A stretch of 64,000 nucleotides of DNA from Diabrotica undecimpunctata (taxonomy: Eukaryota > Arthropoda > Insecta > Coleoptera > Chrysomelidae). The notes below the pieces were generated by a model. It was not told where the DNA came from. It ran no database searches and saw nothing but the letters and a program-made list of their open reading frames with translations. The stretch is from the NCBI RefSeq assembly GCF_040954645.1, contig NC_092805.1, positions 23,090,741 through 23,154,740 of the forward strand, in the 5' to 3' direction. The position numbers were made by a program, and so were the translations under genes. Each line of letters begins with the position of its first letter. The stretch's first letter is position 1. Positions 44,473 to 55,852 of the stretch are shown in pieces.

Positions 44473-45623
44473 AATATTAGCAGAGTATGGGGCATTTGAG
44501 ACCGACAGTGTGACGTCATTGTCATTAAGCGTTGAATCTGTGTTACCGGCCAAGCATGAACGTTAGTCCAGACTGGAACCATTTGTCAACTGTCAATTCG
44601 TCTTCTTTTTCGTAGCTAATGTCAGAACGAAGCTACACTGGAGACCGGAAGTACAATAACAACTTTAAAAATAATTTACTTGTTCGTCGTAGATAAAATA
44701 CAGTATGCAGCTCGTTACGGTTGACACACGTGAGACAGCCTCAAATCGTTAAACATCAAAATATGTCTGTCATATTCTTATGCTAAAGGAAAACTTTTAG
44801 GCAGGGTGCACAGATATCAGTACTTAGGTTGTGAACTAAACGAAAAATGGGATAGAAGTACGGAAATGAAACAACGTATTGAGATACGCTAGAAGTGCTT
44901 TTAATAGGATTAAAGCAATATTATGCAATGGAAAACTCAACATCGAAATTAGAACTGGATTCATGAGATGCTACGTGTTCTCTGTCCTGTTGTATGGAGT
45001 TGAGGCCTGTACAATTACAGAGGGGAAAGAGAAAAAGCTTATTAACTTTGAAATGTGATGTTATCGAAGAACGTGGAAAATATCTTGGACACAACATATA
45101 ACAAATGCCGAAACGCTACGAAGAATAAAAAACATAAAGAAATACTCAACACTATAAAGAAAAGAAAAATGAGCTACTTTGGTCACATACTAAGAAACGA
45201 CAAATACGAATTGATGCGGCTGGTCATACAAGGGAAGGTGACAAAAAGGACCGGGGAGAAGACGCACATCCTGGCTGAAGAATCTAAGACAATGGAGTGG
45301 GAAAACGTCAATAGAACCTTTCAGAACGGCTGCAGATAGAGTCTAATGGGCCATGATGATCGCCAATATCCTTAGTGATGGGGCACGTTAAGAAGAAGAT
45401 TTCCGCGTCGGTGTAGCTTCGTTTTGACATTACCTAAGGAAAAAAAAGAATTGACAGTTGACAGACGAAGAAGAACTGACTGACCGCAAAGAAAAAGAAT
45501 TGACAGTTAACAAATGGTTCCGGTCTTAGCTAAGGTTCATGCTCAGCCAGTAATACAGATTCAATGCTTACCGACTGTGACGTCACACTGTCGATCTCAA
45601 GTTCACCATACTCTGCTAATATT
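44473..45623. mobile_element. Foldback element with long imperfect inverted repeats
   Basis: Left arm 44,473-44,645 and right arm 45,411-45,623 are inverse complements over most of their length. Both start AATATTAGCAGAGTATGG from the outside and share ACAGTGTGACGTCA, TTGAATCTGT, GCATGAAC, GGAACCATTTGT, AACTGTCAATTC, TAATGTCA and CGAAGCTACAC in the same inward order. The right arm has an extra internal duplication around AATTGACAGTT. The interior carries a non-LTR fragment. The ends adjoin AATATT on both sides, which could be part of the repeat or a palindromic target duplication. No transposase inside, so it is non-autonomous. Confidence 0.8.
44780..45402 (+). pseudogene. Non-LTR C-terminal fragment inside foldback element
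   Basis: Plus-strand frames: YLGCELNEKWDRSTEMKQRI, RSAFNRIKAILCNGKLNIEI, CYVFSVLLYGVEACTI, then MSYFGHILRNDKYELMRLVI and QGKVTKRTGEKTHILAEESK, ending near MIANILSDGAR and a AAGAAGAAG tail at about 45,390. Same C-terminal module as the other copies. It ends at the inner edge of the right arm, so it inserted into, or was captured by, the foldback element. Confidence 0.75.
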
Positions 45624-45639
45624 TATTACATGTGGCAGA

Positions 45640-45712
45640 AGATTTAGAAATCTTTGCAGTAGCGAATGGCGATAAATAATTCTGCTATGGCACGTAAAGA
45701 AGAAGAAGAAAA
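45640..45712 (+). mobile_element. Second short non-LTR 3' tail
   Basis: Just outside the foldback right arm, AGATTTAGAAATCTTTGCAG then a short degenerate stretch and GGCACGTAAAGAAGAAGAAG resembles the terminal part of the same non-LTR family. Very short; related by its GAA tail and the GGCACGT word. Confidence 0.45.
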
Positions 45713-46160
45713 TAAAAGAACCTATGGATAGGTCACACACGTTTAACGTGTAGGTATCCGCTAAAAATTAGCCGCCCCACTAAAGCTGTATCTCACTAAA
45801 ATTAAGTGTTTACAGTAACTCCAGAATCATCTGAATCCATTTTCATCAAATTTAATTGATATGTTACTAACAAATTTTTATATGGGATTAGATTTTAGTC
45901 ACAATTGATTGTAATAAAAATTACATTTTACATTTGTTTTTGACATTTCAATTTCCACACCAGAAATATCAGGTAGACCAGTAATTTTCCACGAGCGAAT
46001 GTCATAGAAGTGTCCTCAATCAGATGTTACCGTCACCAAAGCGAATTCTTCTACAAAGTGATATTAAACATGAGCAATACTAACTTTAACGGGTATTTAA
46101 AGACAGGTAGATTACCGTAAATATAAAATTTGCACAACGATTGACGGAGCAAGACAGTCT
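45713..46160. other. No gene seen
   Basis: Spacer; no supported feature. Confidence 0.4.
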
Positions 46161-46285
46161 CAAGATTAATAGACAGTAGTTTGAACAAGACGGAGCGACC
46201 TGCCATACAGCTCGACAGTCTACGGCTATGCTGAAAGAAATCTTAATAAAACGCTATCCCCTATCATTCACATTGTCCTTATCTT
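46161..46285 (+). pseudogene. Short DDE transposase fragment
   Basis: Plus-strand frame FEQDGATCHTARQSTAMLKE then ILIKRYPL. QDGATxHTAR is the conserved segment with the second catalytic Asp in a common insect Tc1/mariner-related DDE_3 transposase group. Nothing upstream or downstream is preserved in frame. Confidence 0.6.
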
Positions 46286-46576
46286 ACACATTCTAATGCT
46301 TACATCTGGTGAATGTTAAAGTAGAACATTTTCATCTCTTTGGTCCACTTAAGCACAAAACTGTGCTTAATCTACATCAGAAAATTGTCTCGTTTTTCAG
46401 AAATCTGAAACAACTTTGTTTTAAAAGTTTCGTGATAGTTATGAATACTGTCGAAAGAGCAATTGAACACGTTTTGAACATTTACTTTATTATCTCGATA
46501 ACTTATATACGATATTTTACATACTGTATCTATGTAAAACGTTGAAACAAAATGAATATTCAACAAGGGAAAATTC
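46286..46576. other. No gene seen
   Basis: Contains two short frames on either strand without motifs. Confidence 0.4.
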
Positions 46577-47350
46577 TACGTCTTCTTCTTCCGTCTTGTA
46601 TGTAGGCTTTAAAGCCTGTTTCTTCTTCAATATTAGCCTCCCAAATTGTTTAAATTATCGCACCATCTTTTTCTTGATCTGCCAATACTTCTTCGTCCAT
46701 TTGGTGACTTATCTCGTGCTATTCATACTAGGCTATCCTCTGCCATTCTACTAATGTGTTCGTTCCACTTCTGTTTCCGTTTTGTCATCCATCCATTTAT
46801 GTCTTTTATATTACATGTTCTTCTTATGTTTTCGTTTCTCTCCCTATCCAACAGACTTCTCCCTGATATTCGTCGGAGTATTTTCATCTCTGTTGTTTCT
46901 AGTAGTCGTCTCGTTTTAGATGTGTCATGTCTTGTCTCCGCTGTGTATGTTAATATATTTCTAATTGCTGCTTTATAGATTCTTGTTTTTTTGTCTTGTC
47001 TTAAATGTTTGTTCTTCCGAATTGTGTCATTAAGCGATCCCTCCATTTTACTTGCTTTTAAACTTTGGTGTTATACTTCTTTTTCAATATCTCCGTAACT
47101 AGTTATATCTATTCCGAGATATCTATACATTGCTTCCTGCTTTATTATTTTTCCATCAATTTCGATTTTACATCCTAGTGGATATTTAGATGTTGTGATA
47201 TAGAGATTTTTCTGCTGATATTATCATATATATTTCTTGGCTATTATATTGAAGATGTGTGTTAATATTTGGAGCTCGGTTTCTGTCTCGGCGATTAATG
47301 CGGCGTCGTCTGCATATTTGAATTTTTTTGTTTCCCATTCTGTAACCATT
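46577..47350 (-). pseudogene. Non-LTR retrotransposon, YADD to 3' end
   Basis: Minus strand: FKYADDAALIAETETELQIL at about 47,320 (YADD catalytic motif), a broken thumb region, then an open frame (46,723-47,046) RIYKAAIRNILTYTAETRHD, LLETTEMKILRRISGRSLLD, WNEHISRMAEDSLV, and after a frameshift the Gly/Arg-rich end (PNGRRSIGRSRKRWCDNL). GAAGAAGAAG at 46,577-46,590 marks the 3' end. Same family as 6580-7008. Confidence 0.85.
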
Positions 47351-47592
47351 TAGCCAATTTATATTAGAATATATGAGTTTAAGACAACAAATCGTAGTAC
47401 GAAAATACACAGCACAGTCATCAAATTGTATTCGTAGAAACACAGGTGCTTGATAAAATAATAAATTGTTATTCACAGATGTTGAAACACCCATTAAAAT
47501 TTAAAAATGACCATTCTATTTCAAGTATAAGAAATTAGTGCTGCATCTGGATATATTGTACACAACAACTACCAAATGCAAAAACTCTTGCC

Positions 47593-47758
47593 AAATGTAT
47601 GGAAAATTCCAAAACCCTCATAGACAAATCTACAGACAAGCAGACAGAGGTAGCGATGCAGATAGAGGGCATACAAATGTATGGAAAATTCCAAAACCCT
47701 CATAGACAAATCTACAGACAAGCAGACAGAGGTAGCGATGCAGATAGAGGGCATACAA
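47593..47758. repeat. Two tandem copies of an 82-bp unit
   Basis: The segment starting AAATGTATGGAAAATTCCAA (47,593) repeats from 47,675 without visible change up to GGGCATAC, so the duplication is recent. Confidence 0.9.
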
Positions 47759-48048
47759 AACGAGTTCACAAAACCAGCTATATACGTATCGACTAAACCA
47801 CTCAACTGTCGTGATCGCCAACATTGGGCCCGATGTTTGGTGTGTATGTAGGAGTGTAGGCTTGTTGAAAGACAAAAAAAGTTGTATCCGACGACCTGAC
47901 CGTGATATCCCAAAAGCCTTCTTCTATCTCCAAAACCTGTCGAGTCGTGATGTTAGTAGCGTTGTTGGCCAACCTCCTACTCCGACCTTAGCCCCAAACA
48001 CAAATCAGTTCATTCCTGGTAGCCATTTGGAGTACTCAGTATACAAAA

Positions 48049-48232
48049 ATGTCTCAAATACCGATGGACGAGAAAACTATAATTAAGGAATTACTGGAAA
48101 GCTACAAAACTTTTTTGTGAAATAATCAGTGTGATAAGTATTCAAACCGACATCAGAGGAACAAAGCGTACAATTCTCTTCTGGAAATATTCAGGAGTTT
48201 AGCCAGATGTAACGTTGGCAATTTAGAGTAGC
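48049..48232 (+). pseudogene. Possible decayed MADF-domain gene
   Basis: Plus-strand frame from ATG 48,049: MDEKTIIKELLESYKTFL, a TGA stop (possibly from Trp), NNQCDKYSNRHQRNKAYNSL then LEI. Helix, then a short loop with Lys-Tyr.Asn-Arg..R..AY..L is the pattern of MADF (Myb/SANT-like) domains in insect transcription factors and transposon-linked genes. The rest is lost. Low confidence because only about 50 codons match. Confidence 0.35.
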
Positions 48233-48245
48233 AAGAACTTATGTA

Positions 48246-48375
48246 GCAACAAAGATGGTCAGGAAGTTTAGTCTTGTCGGATAGCATGGTCGGTACGTGT
48301 GTAGAGATTTCCCCAATAAGGATGGTCGGGGAGTCGAGTCATACCGGATTGCACGGTCGGGATGTATGTAGGTCG
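48246..48375. repeat. Two imperfect copies of a ~60-bp unit
   Basis: AAGATGGTCAGGAAGTTTAG...CATGGTCGGTACGTGTGTAG is followed by AAGGATGGTCGGGGAGTCGA...CACGGTCGGGATGTATGTAG: same order of ATGGTC, AGTC, GGAT.GCA.GGTCGG and GTAG with point differences. Old tandem duplication; G-rich relative to surroundings. Confidence 0.6.
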
Positions 48376-49300
48376 TTTAAGCAATCAGCCGGCTTCTGAT
48401 AGCGTACGTATCACCTGTTTCTCACATTTAATGATAGCAGTTTTATTTCTTTGCTTTAGTAGCAGAACTCTTTAAAAGATATACTTCCATACCTTATAAT
48501 ACTTTTTCTATACCACATGTTATCAATTTAAAAACCCACGCATAAATATAATATACTAGCCATGAAAGCCTACATGATTTTACACTGTAAGAAATATCAT
48601 ATCTTTCAACTAATAAGGTGTGATATGGAGAAGGTGACTGATGGTTTTGAAGATACTGTAAATGTAAAAAATAATTAATGGAAATTCTATAAAAATGAAA
48701 ACTGTAATCTTCCACAAGAAACTTTTCGGTACTATTTCTAAATCTATTTTTATAGTATCTTTCATCAAAAATTTTATATATCTTTTTCTTCTGTTTTAAT
48801 AATCTTGATTAAGCTGGAACACCCCGTATGATAGCGTGATGGTTCGGGAGATATTGATGACATGTTTTTAATATTGGTAATGATACCCTTGGCGTAAATA
48901 CCGAAGTATTTCCTGAGGGTTGCGACATGAAACGTTTTTATAACCGAGGCTAATTCTAACTAGGTACATGATTCCTCAATTAATTTACGTTTTATGGCCT
49001 TTGTCGTGTGCATTCTTTTCAATTTTTACCTAATCCATTTAAATAGTCAAAGAGATCTTATTTATTATACCTAATTATTAGTATATATTAAATAGGTGTA
49101 TATGTAGATCGCATTTTTAGAACTCATCAAGAAAGAGGTTATTTGCTAAAATAAAAAAAAATTCTTTTGTTTTGTAGGCTATTTCTTGTATGTAGACACT
49201 ATTAGGTTATTATATTAAGAAGTTTTTTCATCAGCTATAATTTACTATAATAAAAATTAGAATAGGTTATTAGAATAACGTAAGAAGACGAATGGGTCCT
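48376..49300. other. No gene seen
   Basis: AT-rich spacer. Nothing supported. Confidence 0.4.
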
Positions 49301-51620
49301 TTAGTTTTAATTATACTATAGATAAAAACAAAAACAAAATATTACGGGAAAACCGAGATAGTTCCTGGTTGTTACAAATCTTACGAGATTTCCGTAAAAG
49401 TGGCATAGAACCCTTAAACAAGTTTCTAGACATTAAAATCTTCTCAAAGCTCAAAAGAGATTAAAATCTAATAATCTAATTTTGAGTTAGAATTTAACAA
49501 TAAGAAAAAGATAAAATCTAGCCCAAAGAACATAAAAAACGCAACAAGATATATTATATGGTCCAACAGGAAAATATTCTCAATAAGAAAATCAAAATAA
49601 TTATTGTCTCTAATGTTTGCCCAACCATTCCTAATGACGTATTAATTAAAGAAACCGCAACCATGAGGCTTGTTGTTCTATCTACAATATGCTTTATAAA
49701 AATTAATGCACCGTTACCTGAATTTAGTCACATACCGAGCATTAGAACACAAATATTGATCAGTTCAACATATCTTATAATTCTAAAATCGTTTGTAATT
49801 AACTGCTATAATACTCCAAACAGAATCTACTTATCAAGCGGCAACCGAACGTGTTACAGCTGTAAACAGAATAAGCATACGGCAACTAATTGTAAAAACC
49901 CTATCAATTTAAACCCAAATCTTATTCCTCCAACCACAGCAGAAAAAATCCCAACATTTACTCCTCCAGAAATATCAACCTTCACAATGGCACCTACTTC
50001 GACTCAAACAGATACCTTTACTACAAAAAATTAAGTAAACACCAAAAAACTGCAAGCAAAACAAGTACTTTACATATGAAAATTGAGTCTTCACAAACCA
50101 GTTCAAAAAGACCTATTGACGATACGTTTAGAACTTTCTCGCCTCCTAATGATACTATTAATAAACCGAAGTTTACCAATCCAGCAGAAATAGCACTTAA
50201 TCCTAAGAAAAAACAAAATAAAGGAAAATCTCTAGAAACATTTATAAACCAGCAGTCACCACTATTTATTTTAAGCTATGTTTAAATAACGGAATAAGAA
50301 TAAGAGGAAGACCGAAGCTGAGATACTTAGAAGAAATAGAAAATGATATAACAACCTTAAAAATAAAAAACTGGAGAAAAAAAGCACGAAACAGATCAGA
50401 ATGGAGAAGAATCCTGGAACAGGCCAAGACCCAAAAAGGGTTGTCGAGCCAGTGATGATGATGATGATGGTCTTTAAATAACGGACTAATTCCTAAATAT
50501 AAAGGGTTCACCCGATCCACTTGCTACCGTTAAAAATTATACAAACAACTTCACAGCTTTCGTCGATATGTTAAGCAAAATATATCCCTATACTCAAGAC
50601 AGATCTGTAAAGAACCGAAATACCAAATTAAGAAAAAATTTTCTAAAACACTTACAACTGCAAATCCCAAGACCTAATATCCGATACAGGAAGTGATTGC
50701 TCACAAAGGAGTTAATAAATATATTTAATTAATAATATGGAGTTTAATAAATTAATACAATGGAATATAAATGACGATTATAATAATCTAAGTTCTAGAA
50801 ATCATTCTTTCAGACACCCAGATTTTGTGACCAATTTTAAACAAAATCAAAATATAAACTTAAGAAACTATCTGTGTCGTAACCAAATAAGATCCAATCA
50901 AAACATTACTAGTGGCGGTGTATCAATTTTAAGTCATAATTCATATGAGTCGATACTATACCTCTAAATACTAACTTAGAGGCCATTGCTGTCACCGTTA
51001 TTGGAAAAACTAATATAAACCTTTGTAATATATATCTACCTATTGGAGCTGTAATATTAGGAAACTAACTGGAGGGTCTTTTCAGTCAAATTCCTACTGC
51101 TAGAATTATTTTTGCCCTTAGCTTGTTTAAAAATTCAGCAAGGGACCTCATGATATTCCAGTAAACTTTATAAAAAAATATACATTCACACGTTCATCAG
51201 TACTTACAGATCAATATCTTTGACATGTGCTATGGGTAAATTACTGATAAAATTGTAAATAAAAGGCTTTTATGGACTCTTAAGAATCAAAACCTGATCA
51301 TTTCAAAACGATCAACAATGAACAATATTTTAACATTAGAAAATGAAGTACTTGAAGCTTTTGCTGCAATCAAAAATGCTTGGAAATTTTTTTGACATCA
51401 AGGGAGCATATCATACCACTTGGAAACACCACTAATACTTAAGAAACTACATAATTTAAATCAAACTAAATATAAGATTGATGTTAAATTAAAAATAGAG
51501 AATTTGATAGATCTCAAATATGTAAACACGCATGGAATAATGAACATAGGGTTCAATTTGGTTACCCATATTAAAACGGAAGGTATTAAAAGGAAAATAT
51601 CTGTATTAGTAAGTCAGTAA
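49301..51620 (+). pseudogene. Jockey-clade non-LTR retrotransposon, ORF1 and ORF2 remnants
   Basis: ORF1 (Gag-like): open frame 49,558-50,034 with LPEFSHIPSIRTQILISSTY, then a CCHC zinc knuckle CYSCKQNKHTATNC and a Thr/Pro-rich tail, continuing at 50,076-50,285 (KRPIDDTFRTF, INQQSPLFI). Degraded ORF1 N-terminus extends back to about 49,330. ORF2 begins at ATG 50,737 with the endonuclease start EFNKLIQWNINDDYNNL and SGGVSILSHNSYESI, then a decayed RT (MGKLLEKIVNKRLLWTL-like region at about 51,230; NILTLENEVLEAFAAIKNA; FFDIKGAYHTTW-like segment). Gag-like ORF1 plus AP endonuclease and RT is the jockey layout. Many frameshifts, a large RT deletion, and a foreign 179-bp insertion at 50,294-50,472. 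Confidence 0.85.
50281..50485 (+). mobile_element. 179-bp solo non-LTR 3' end with 13-bp target duplications
   Basis: TTTAAATAACGGA at 50,281-50,293 recurs at 50,473-50,485. Between them the plus strand encodes RGRPKLRYLEEIENDITTLK then KKARNRSEWRRILEQAKTQK and GLSSQ, a stop, and a GATGATGATGATG tail. This is the extreme C-terminus of a third non-LTR family. Removing it restores continuity of the surrounding jockey ORF1. Confidence 0.92.
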
Positions 51621-51924
51621 CATATAGAGGATACATCATTTATGTTTTTTAAATAAAAAATATATAAAATCAGAATTTTGAGTTTATTGAAAGTAAACTA
51701 AATGCATGACCAAATACTTACCATGTCGGGATAGTATTATGAGGTTTTTTTCCTAGTTTTTCCCTCATAATTTACTATGGAATCACTAACAGGAGAATTT
51801 TACTGTCATCATGGCATGTGTTTGTCTTTTTAAAGACGAATTACTGAAATTATTAATTAAATTATTAGAAGAATTTTTCACCAGGTAACAAAAAAATTTG
51901 TTTAATTTACTGTTTGTATTTAGA
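51621..51924. other. No gene seen
   Basis: AT-rich spacer. Confidence 0.4.
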
Positions 51925-52060
51925 ACGATTTCCGAAGTGGAAATTGAAACGTCAATAAACTTACTTTAACCTTTAATTGTGGCTTATTCCCATTTAAATA
52001 GTAATTACTTTAAAATGCCACAAGAAAATAGCTTTAGAACAATAAAAAGTTGATATTATA
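51925..52060 (+). repeat. Diverged unit of the 17.8-18.4 kb repeat family
   Basis: GATTTCCGAAGTGGAAATTG then AAACGTCAATAAAC, TTGTGGCTTATTCCCA and AAATGCCACAAGAAAATAGC appear in the same order and spacing as in the tandem repeat at 17,785-18,385. The hairpin before GAAACGTC is present in another version (TTTCC..GGAAA). Confidence 0.75.
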
Positions 52061-53489
52061 CAAAAAAAATTAGACCTTGTTAGTTAAAATCCGTCTACTG
52101 GGCTCAGAGATATAGCCTTTCAAATATAGGCTAAAAAGGGCTATTTTTGACCCCTAAGAGGGGGCATATCTGAGACCCAAGGTGACCTAGAGGGTTAAAA
52201 AAATAGCTATGGGCTACTTTTTTAAGGTACAATGATATACTGTAATGTGGTATAAATTCTCGGATCCCCCTCCACTACAAAAGAGGTCAAAAAATAAAAA
52301 TATTGCTCATGTATATATAGTTAAAAAAGGATCATATTTTAAAGATTTAAAAATTTATCATTTTGGCCGGATTAACTATTATTGGAAACAATGCTGTTAT
52401 AATAAGAAGATAAATATGACGCATTTGTCATTTTTTGATGCTTTTGCATTGCTTTTAACTCTACTTTATGGATCTAATATTTTTTTTAGTTGGTAAACAC
52501 TTTCTAGACAGTAACTTTGTCTAAATCAAATCGATTTACCTACAAAACAATGTCTAATTATATAAACTACACCGTTACGCAATTATTTAATTCAATATTT
52601 CCGAGATGCCAGTTTCCGTCATCAAAATTGGCGAAATCCAAAGTTATCCATCCTCAGGCCGAATTGTTACCGTCTTAATCCAATCTCGCAATTGGCCGGG
52701 ACGTTTCAGACGCGTTCGATTTACCAAACAGCCGTAGTAGGCCACTACCGTCGATGACATTCGATATATATACAGGAGAAGCATGTGACAGATGCCTCGA
52801 CTGCTAGATATATTGATACCATTCCCTATAGACAAGCCGTGGCATACCTGACTGGAGTATCAATAGGAGAGGACGACAGCCACACATCGTCTGTCTTGTC
52901 AAATTTAGCCCTCTAATTCAGGGAGGGACTCAGTTAAAATATTTATACCAATAATTTTCTTATTATTTCAGGTCATTTTATGCCACCAATAAAAACTATG
53001 TTGCCCTAAACTTATTTTACATACTTTTGTAACTAGTTTAAATCTTGAAGCTTTAAGTAAATAAACTGCTCTACAATGTTTTAATGTTTTCTTTACTTTG
53101 TGAGTCAAATCTTACTAGATTTTGATTGAGAAAAACGAATATTGAAGGGAAATTATTTTACTAGTTATATACACATTTTTGTGACATATTTTTTTAATAA
53201 TTGAGAGCTTAAACACACATATATTTTTGAATCACAAAACTACTAAAAATCTATTAGAACTGCCTTCTACGAGGACTAAGTTCCAAGAGTTCTAAATTAA
53301 CAAGATAATATTAAAGAGGTTACTAGGATTGAAGAGAATTATATATTGGCTTCGTTTTAAGGGTTGAAATCAAGCAGAGAAAGATTCTACAACAGAAGAA
53401 GCTATAAATCGTTTTTTATTATTTAGCCATTCTCGTAATATAACTGAACAAGAATTTCAACAAATATGTGAAGCTCAGTCCTTGTTTTA
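52061..53489. other. Unassigned
   Basis: Includes a G-rich stretch at 52,100-52,200 and an 83-residue frame (52,245-52,496) with no domain. The 52,600-52,870 part is more GC-rich and may be a repeat, but no family is recognised. Confidence 0.3.
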
Positions 53490-53665
53490 GTTATTTTTCT
53501 TCTTTTTCCTTGGCTCTAAAACTCTAAGTAAGTTTTGGCCGCATTTACTATTTTCCTCCACTCTTGTGCAGTAATCTCCCATTATTGCACCCCCATCTTT
53601 CGTAGATCACTGGTTACTGCATCTTTCCATCTTATTCTTGGGCGACAAGACTTAACTGGACTTTT
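53490..53665 (-). mobile_element. Solo non-LTR 3' end
   Basis: Minus-strand frame CRPRIRWKDAVTSDLRKMGV, one stop, then WEITAQEWRKIVNAAKTYLE and F, stop, followed by AAGGAAAAAGAAGAAAAAT. RPR.RW.D.V..D...M.V...W......EWR..V..AKT is the same type of C-terminus as the 50,294-50,472 insertion, with an A/G-rich tail. Confidence 0.65.
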
Positions 53666-53859
53666 TTTTTACAAACACTTTTAGGCAGTCCTGTGTTACT
53701 TTAGTAATTAATCTCATCTTTAATTAAAACCGTTGGTCTCCTTTTATGAAATGTAAATCGTTTTGCGTTGTTAAATTTGAAATGATGGGCTCCATGCAGT
53801 TTAACTAACTTGTTTGCTTCACTTTTCCAGTCTTGTATGGTCCAGTCAACACCTGCTGT

Positions 53860-54525
53860 AGGGAAGCAGGTCTGGATCTGAACATAGGGAAAACCAAAAT
53901 ACTCCTAAAAAGTAAATAACAGAATACAAGACCGTTTATATACGTAAATAGTACCAAACTTTAGCAGGTTGATCAAATTGTTTACCTTGGATATCAGTTA
54001 AACTCTAACGCAGAGAGTCACACTGAAATTAGATCCAGAATTGAGCAGGCCAAAGCCGCTTTTGAAGGATGTTCAAGGTATTATGTAACAGAAACCTAAA
54101 ATTGGCATTGCGGATCAGCCTACTTCGCTGCTACGTGTTCTCGGTCTTAGTTTATGGTGTCGAGTCTTGGATTGTGAATAAAACTGATCCAAATCGCCTT
54201 AAGGCTTTCAAAATGTAGTGCTATAGAAGAATTTTAAAAGTCTCTTGGGTGGAGAAGTGGAGAAGTGAGATTATAAAAATCATCAAGAACAGAAAGCTGG
54301 AGTACTTCGGATATGTAATGAGAGGTTCCAAATATAGATTACTACAAAATATTATGCAAGGAAAAATAGCAGGCAAACGCAGTCCAGGACGAAGAAAGAC
54401 TTCATGGTTAACAAACTAGCGAGATTTCTATGGTATTGATACTAGCATGCTATTTAGGGTGGCAGTGAATAAAATTAGGATAGGTATAATGGTAAAAAAG
54501 ATTCTGATAGGACATGGTCCATGAG
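53860..54525 (+). pseudogene. Non-LTR retrotransposon C-terminal fragment
   Basis: Plus-strand frames: AGLDLNIGKTKILLKSK, VYLGYQLNSNAESHTEIRSR, CYVFSVLVYGVESWIVNKTD-like sequence, CYRRILKVSWVEK, KLEYFGYVMRGSKYRLLQNI, MQGKIAGKRSPGRRKTSWL and a degraded GMMVKKI end. It has the same C-terminal module as the copies at 1.0, 13.3 and 21.8 kb, with several frameshifts. Truncated just after the missing YADD motif. Confidence 0.8.
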
Positions 54526-54539
54526 GAACAAGAAAATAA

Positions 54540-55755
54540 CTAACTGTAAGAAGATTACGTAATATTTGATCAAAAGGATATTTAAAGATGTACTTCGGAA
54601 CCAAGAATTTTCCAGAGAACTAAAGAAAGTAAATCTGGTTTTGTTTTTAAGTCTGGAAACCCCCTGATTCAGCATCCTGCTGCAGAACAATATGTCTACA
54701 GGACTGCCATTTGCAAATTTTACGAACATCTTGTCAAGAAGATACTGGAAGACGTATAGGCAAGTGAGAGAGCTCTATCCAACCAACAGTTCGGATTTAG
54801 AAAAGGTCGATCAGCAGTCGATGTCGCCATTCAGATCAGACACATCGTAAAAACAAGTAAAAGAAGGTTCGGTTTAAATTGGAACACCGGATTACGTGTG
54901 AACATAATTAAGACTATCTATAGGAAAGAAGCGTATGCACTACAAGAACAATAAGATGAGGATGACTGCTGGAATACCCCAAGGCTCGGTCCTGGACTCA
55001 CCTTATGGAACATCTTATACAATGGAGTACTATACTAAAATTACAAACAAGATGCACTAGAAATAAACAAACCAAGATACTTAAATATTATGAGGAACAC
55101 TCCCGAATCATGATTTACAATGTATAAACTTTGTAAATCATGATTTGGGATTTGTACAATGTATATATATTGAAAATCTTTGTTTGAGAGTGCTCCTTGT
55201 AACATTTAACGTGTCTTGGTTTGTTTATTTCTAGTGCATCTTAATTGTAATTTTAGTATAGAAATAAATATAACACAAACAGTAAGGACAATAACATATG
55301 CAGAGGATCTAGTTCCACCAATCGATGGTGACATGAATTAGGATATTAAAAGTAAAGTAAATAAAGCAATGGAAAAAACCGTGAAATGGATAGAGGGAAA
55401 ACGATTTAAAATTAGCTGTAGAAAAGACATCTTGAAGGGACCGCGGGATCGTAAAGACCTAAACTTTCGGTTTAGAGGCTCCAATCTAAGACCCTAAAAA
55501 GGACAAAATTTCTAGGAATAATATTTGACGACAATATGACATTCGGCCAGAATATATAAGAGGCATGTAGGAAGGCAGAAGGGAGGACTTCGGTTCTGCA
55601 GAAGATTATGCCAAATAAAAGGGGGTCCCAAATCACAGAAGAGGATGGTAACGACTTAATATCGTTAATGACTTTCTACGTTACATTAGAAATTATGAAA
55701 TCCTGGTTAGTGAAATCCTATGAAATGTTAGCTACAAAAACTGAGAACATGGTTT
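54540..55755 (+). pseudogene. R1-like non-LTR reverse transcriptase fragment
   Basis: Plus-strand frames: YVYRTAICKFYEHLVKKILE, ALSNQQFGFRKGRSAVDVAI then QIRHIVK (the QFGFRKG.S..DA RT motif), LWNILYNGVL, then after a foldback insertion VRTITYAEDLVPPIDGDMN (degenerate YADD as YAED), NKAMEKTVKWIEGKRF and KFLGIIFDDNMTFGQNI. The fingers-palm-thumb order is right for an R1-clade ORF2. Frameshifts are frequent and the catalytic motif is changed. Confidence 0.75.
55028..55264. mobile_element. Foldback MITE inside the R1-like fragment
   Basis: Arms at 55,028-55,102 and 55,189-55,264 are imperfect inverse complements: TATACTAAAATTACAA, AAGATGCACTAGAAATAAAC, AAACCAAGA, TTAAAT and GAGTGTTCC/GGAGCACTC-like words occur in mirrored order. 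The 86-bp centre has its own AATCATGATT words. It interrupts the R1-like frame between NGVL and the palm motif. Confidence 0.8.
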
Positions 55756-55852
55756 TTCAAACAAATACTACAGAACTTTTCCGCGCCAATAAAGTAAGAA
55801 CAGCTATGATGGTAGCCAACATTCGATACCGAGCAGTAGTCACATAAGAAGA
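55756..55852 (+). mobile_element. Non-LTR 3' end fused behind the R1-like fragment
   Basis: TELFRANKVRTAMMVANIRY followed by a stop and AAGAAGAATG matches the extreme C-terminus and tail of the 21.8-kb family, not R1. It is either a separate truncated insertion or part of a rearranged chimera. Confidence 0.6.
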
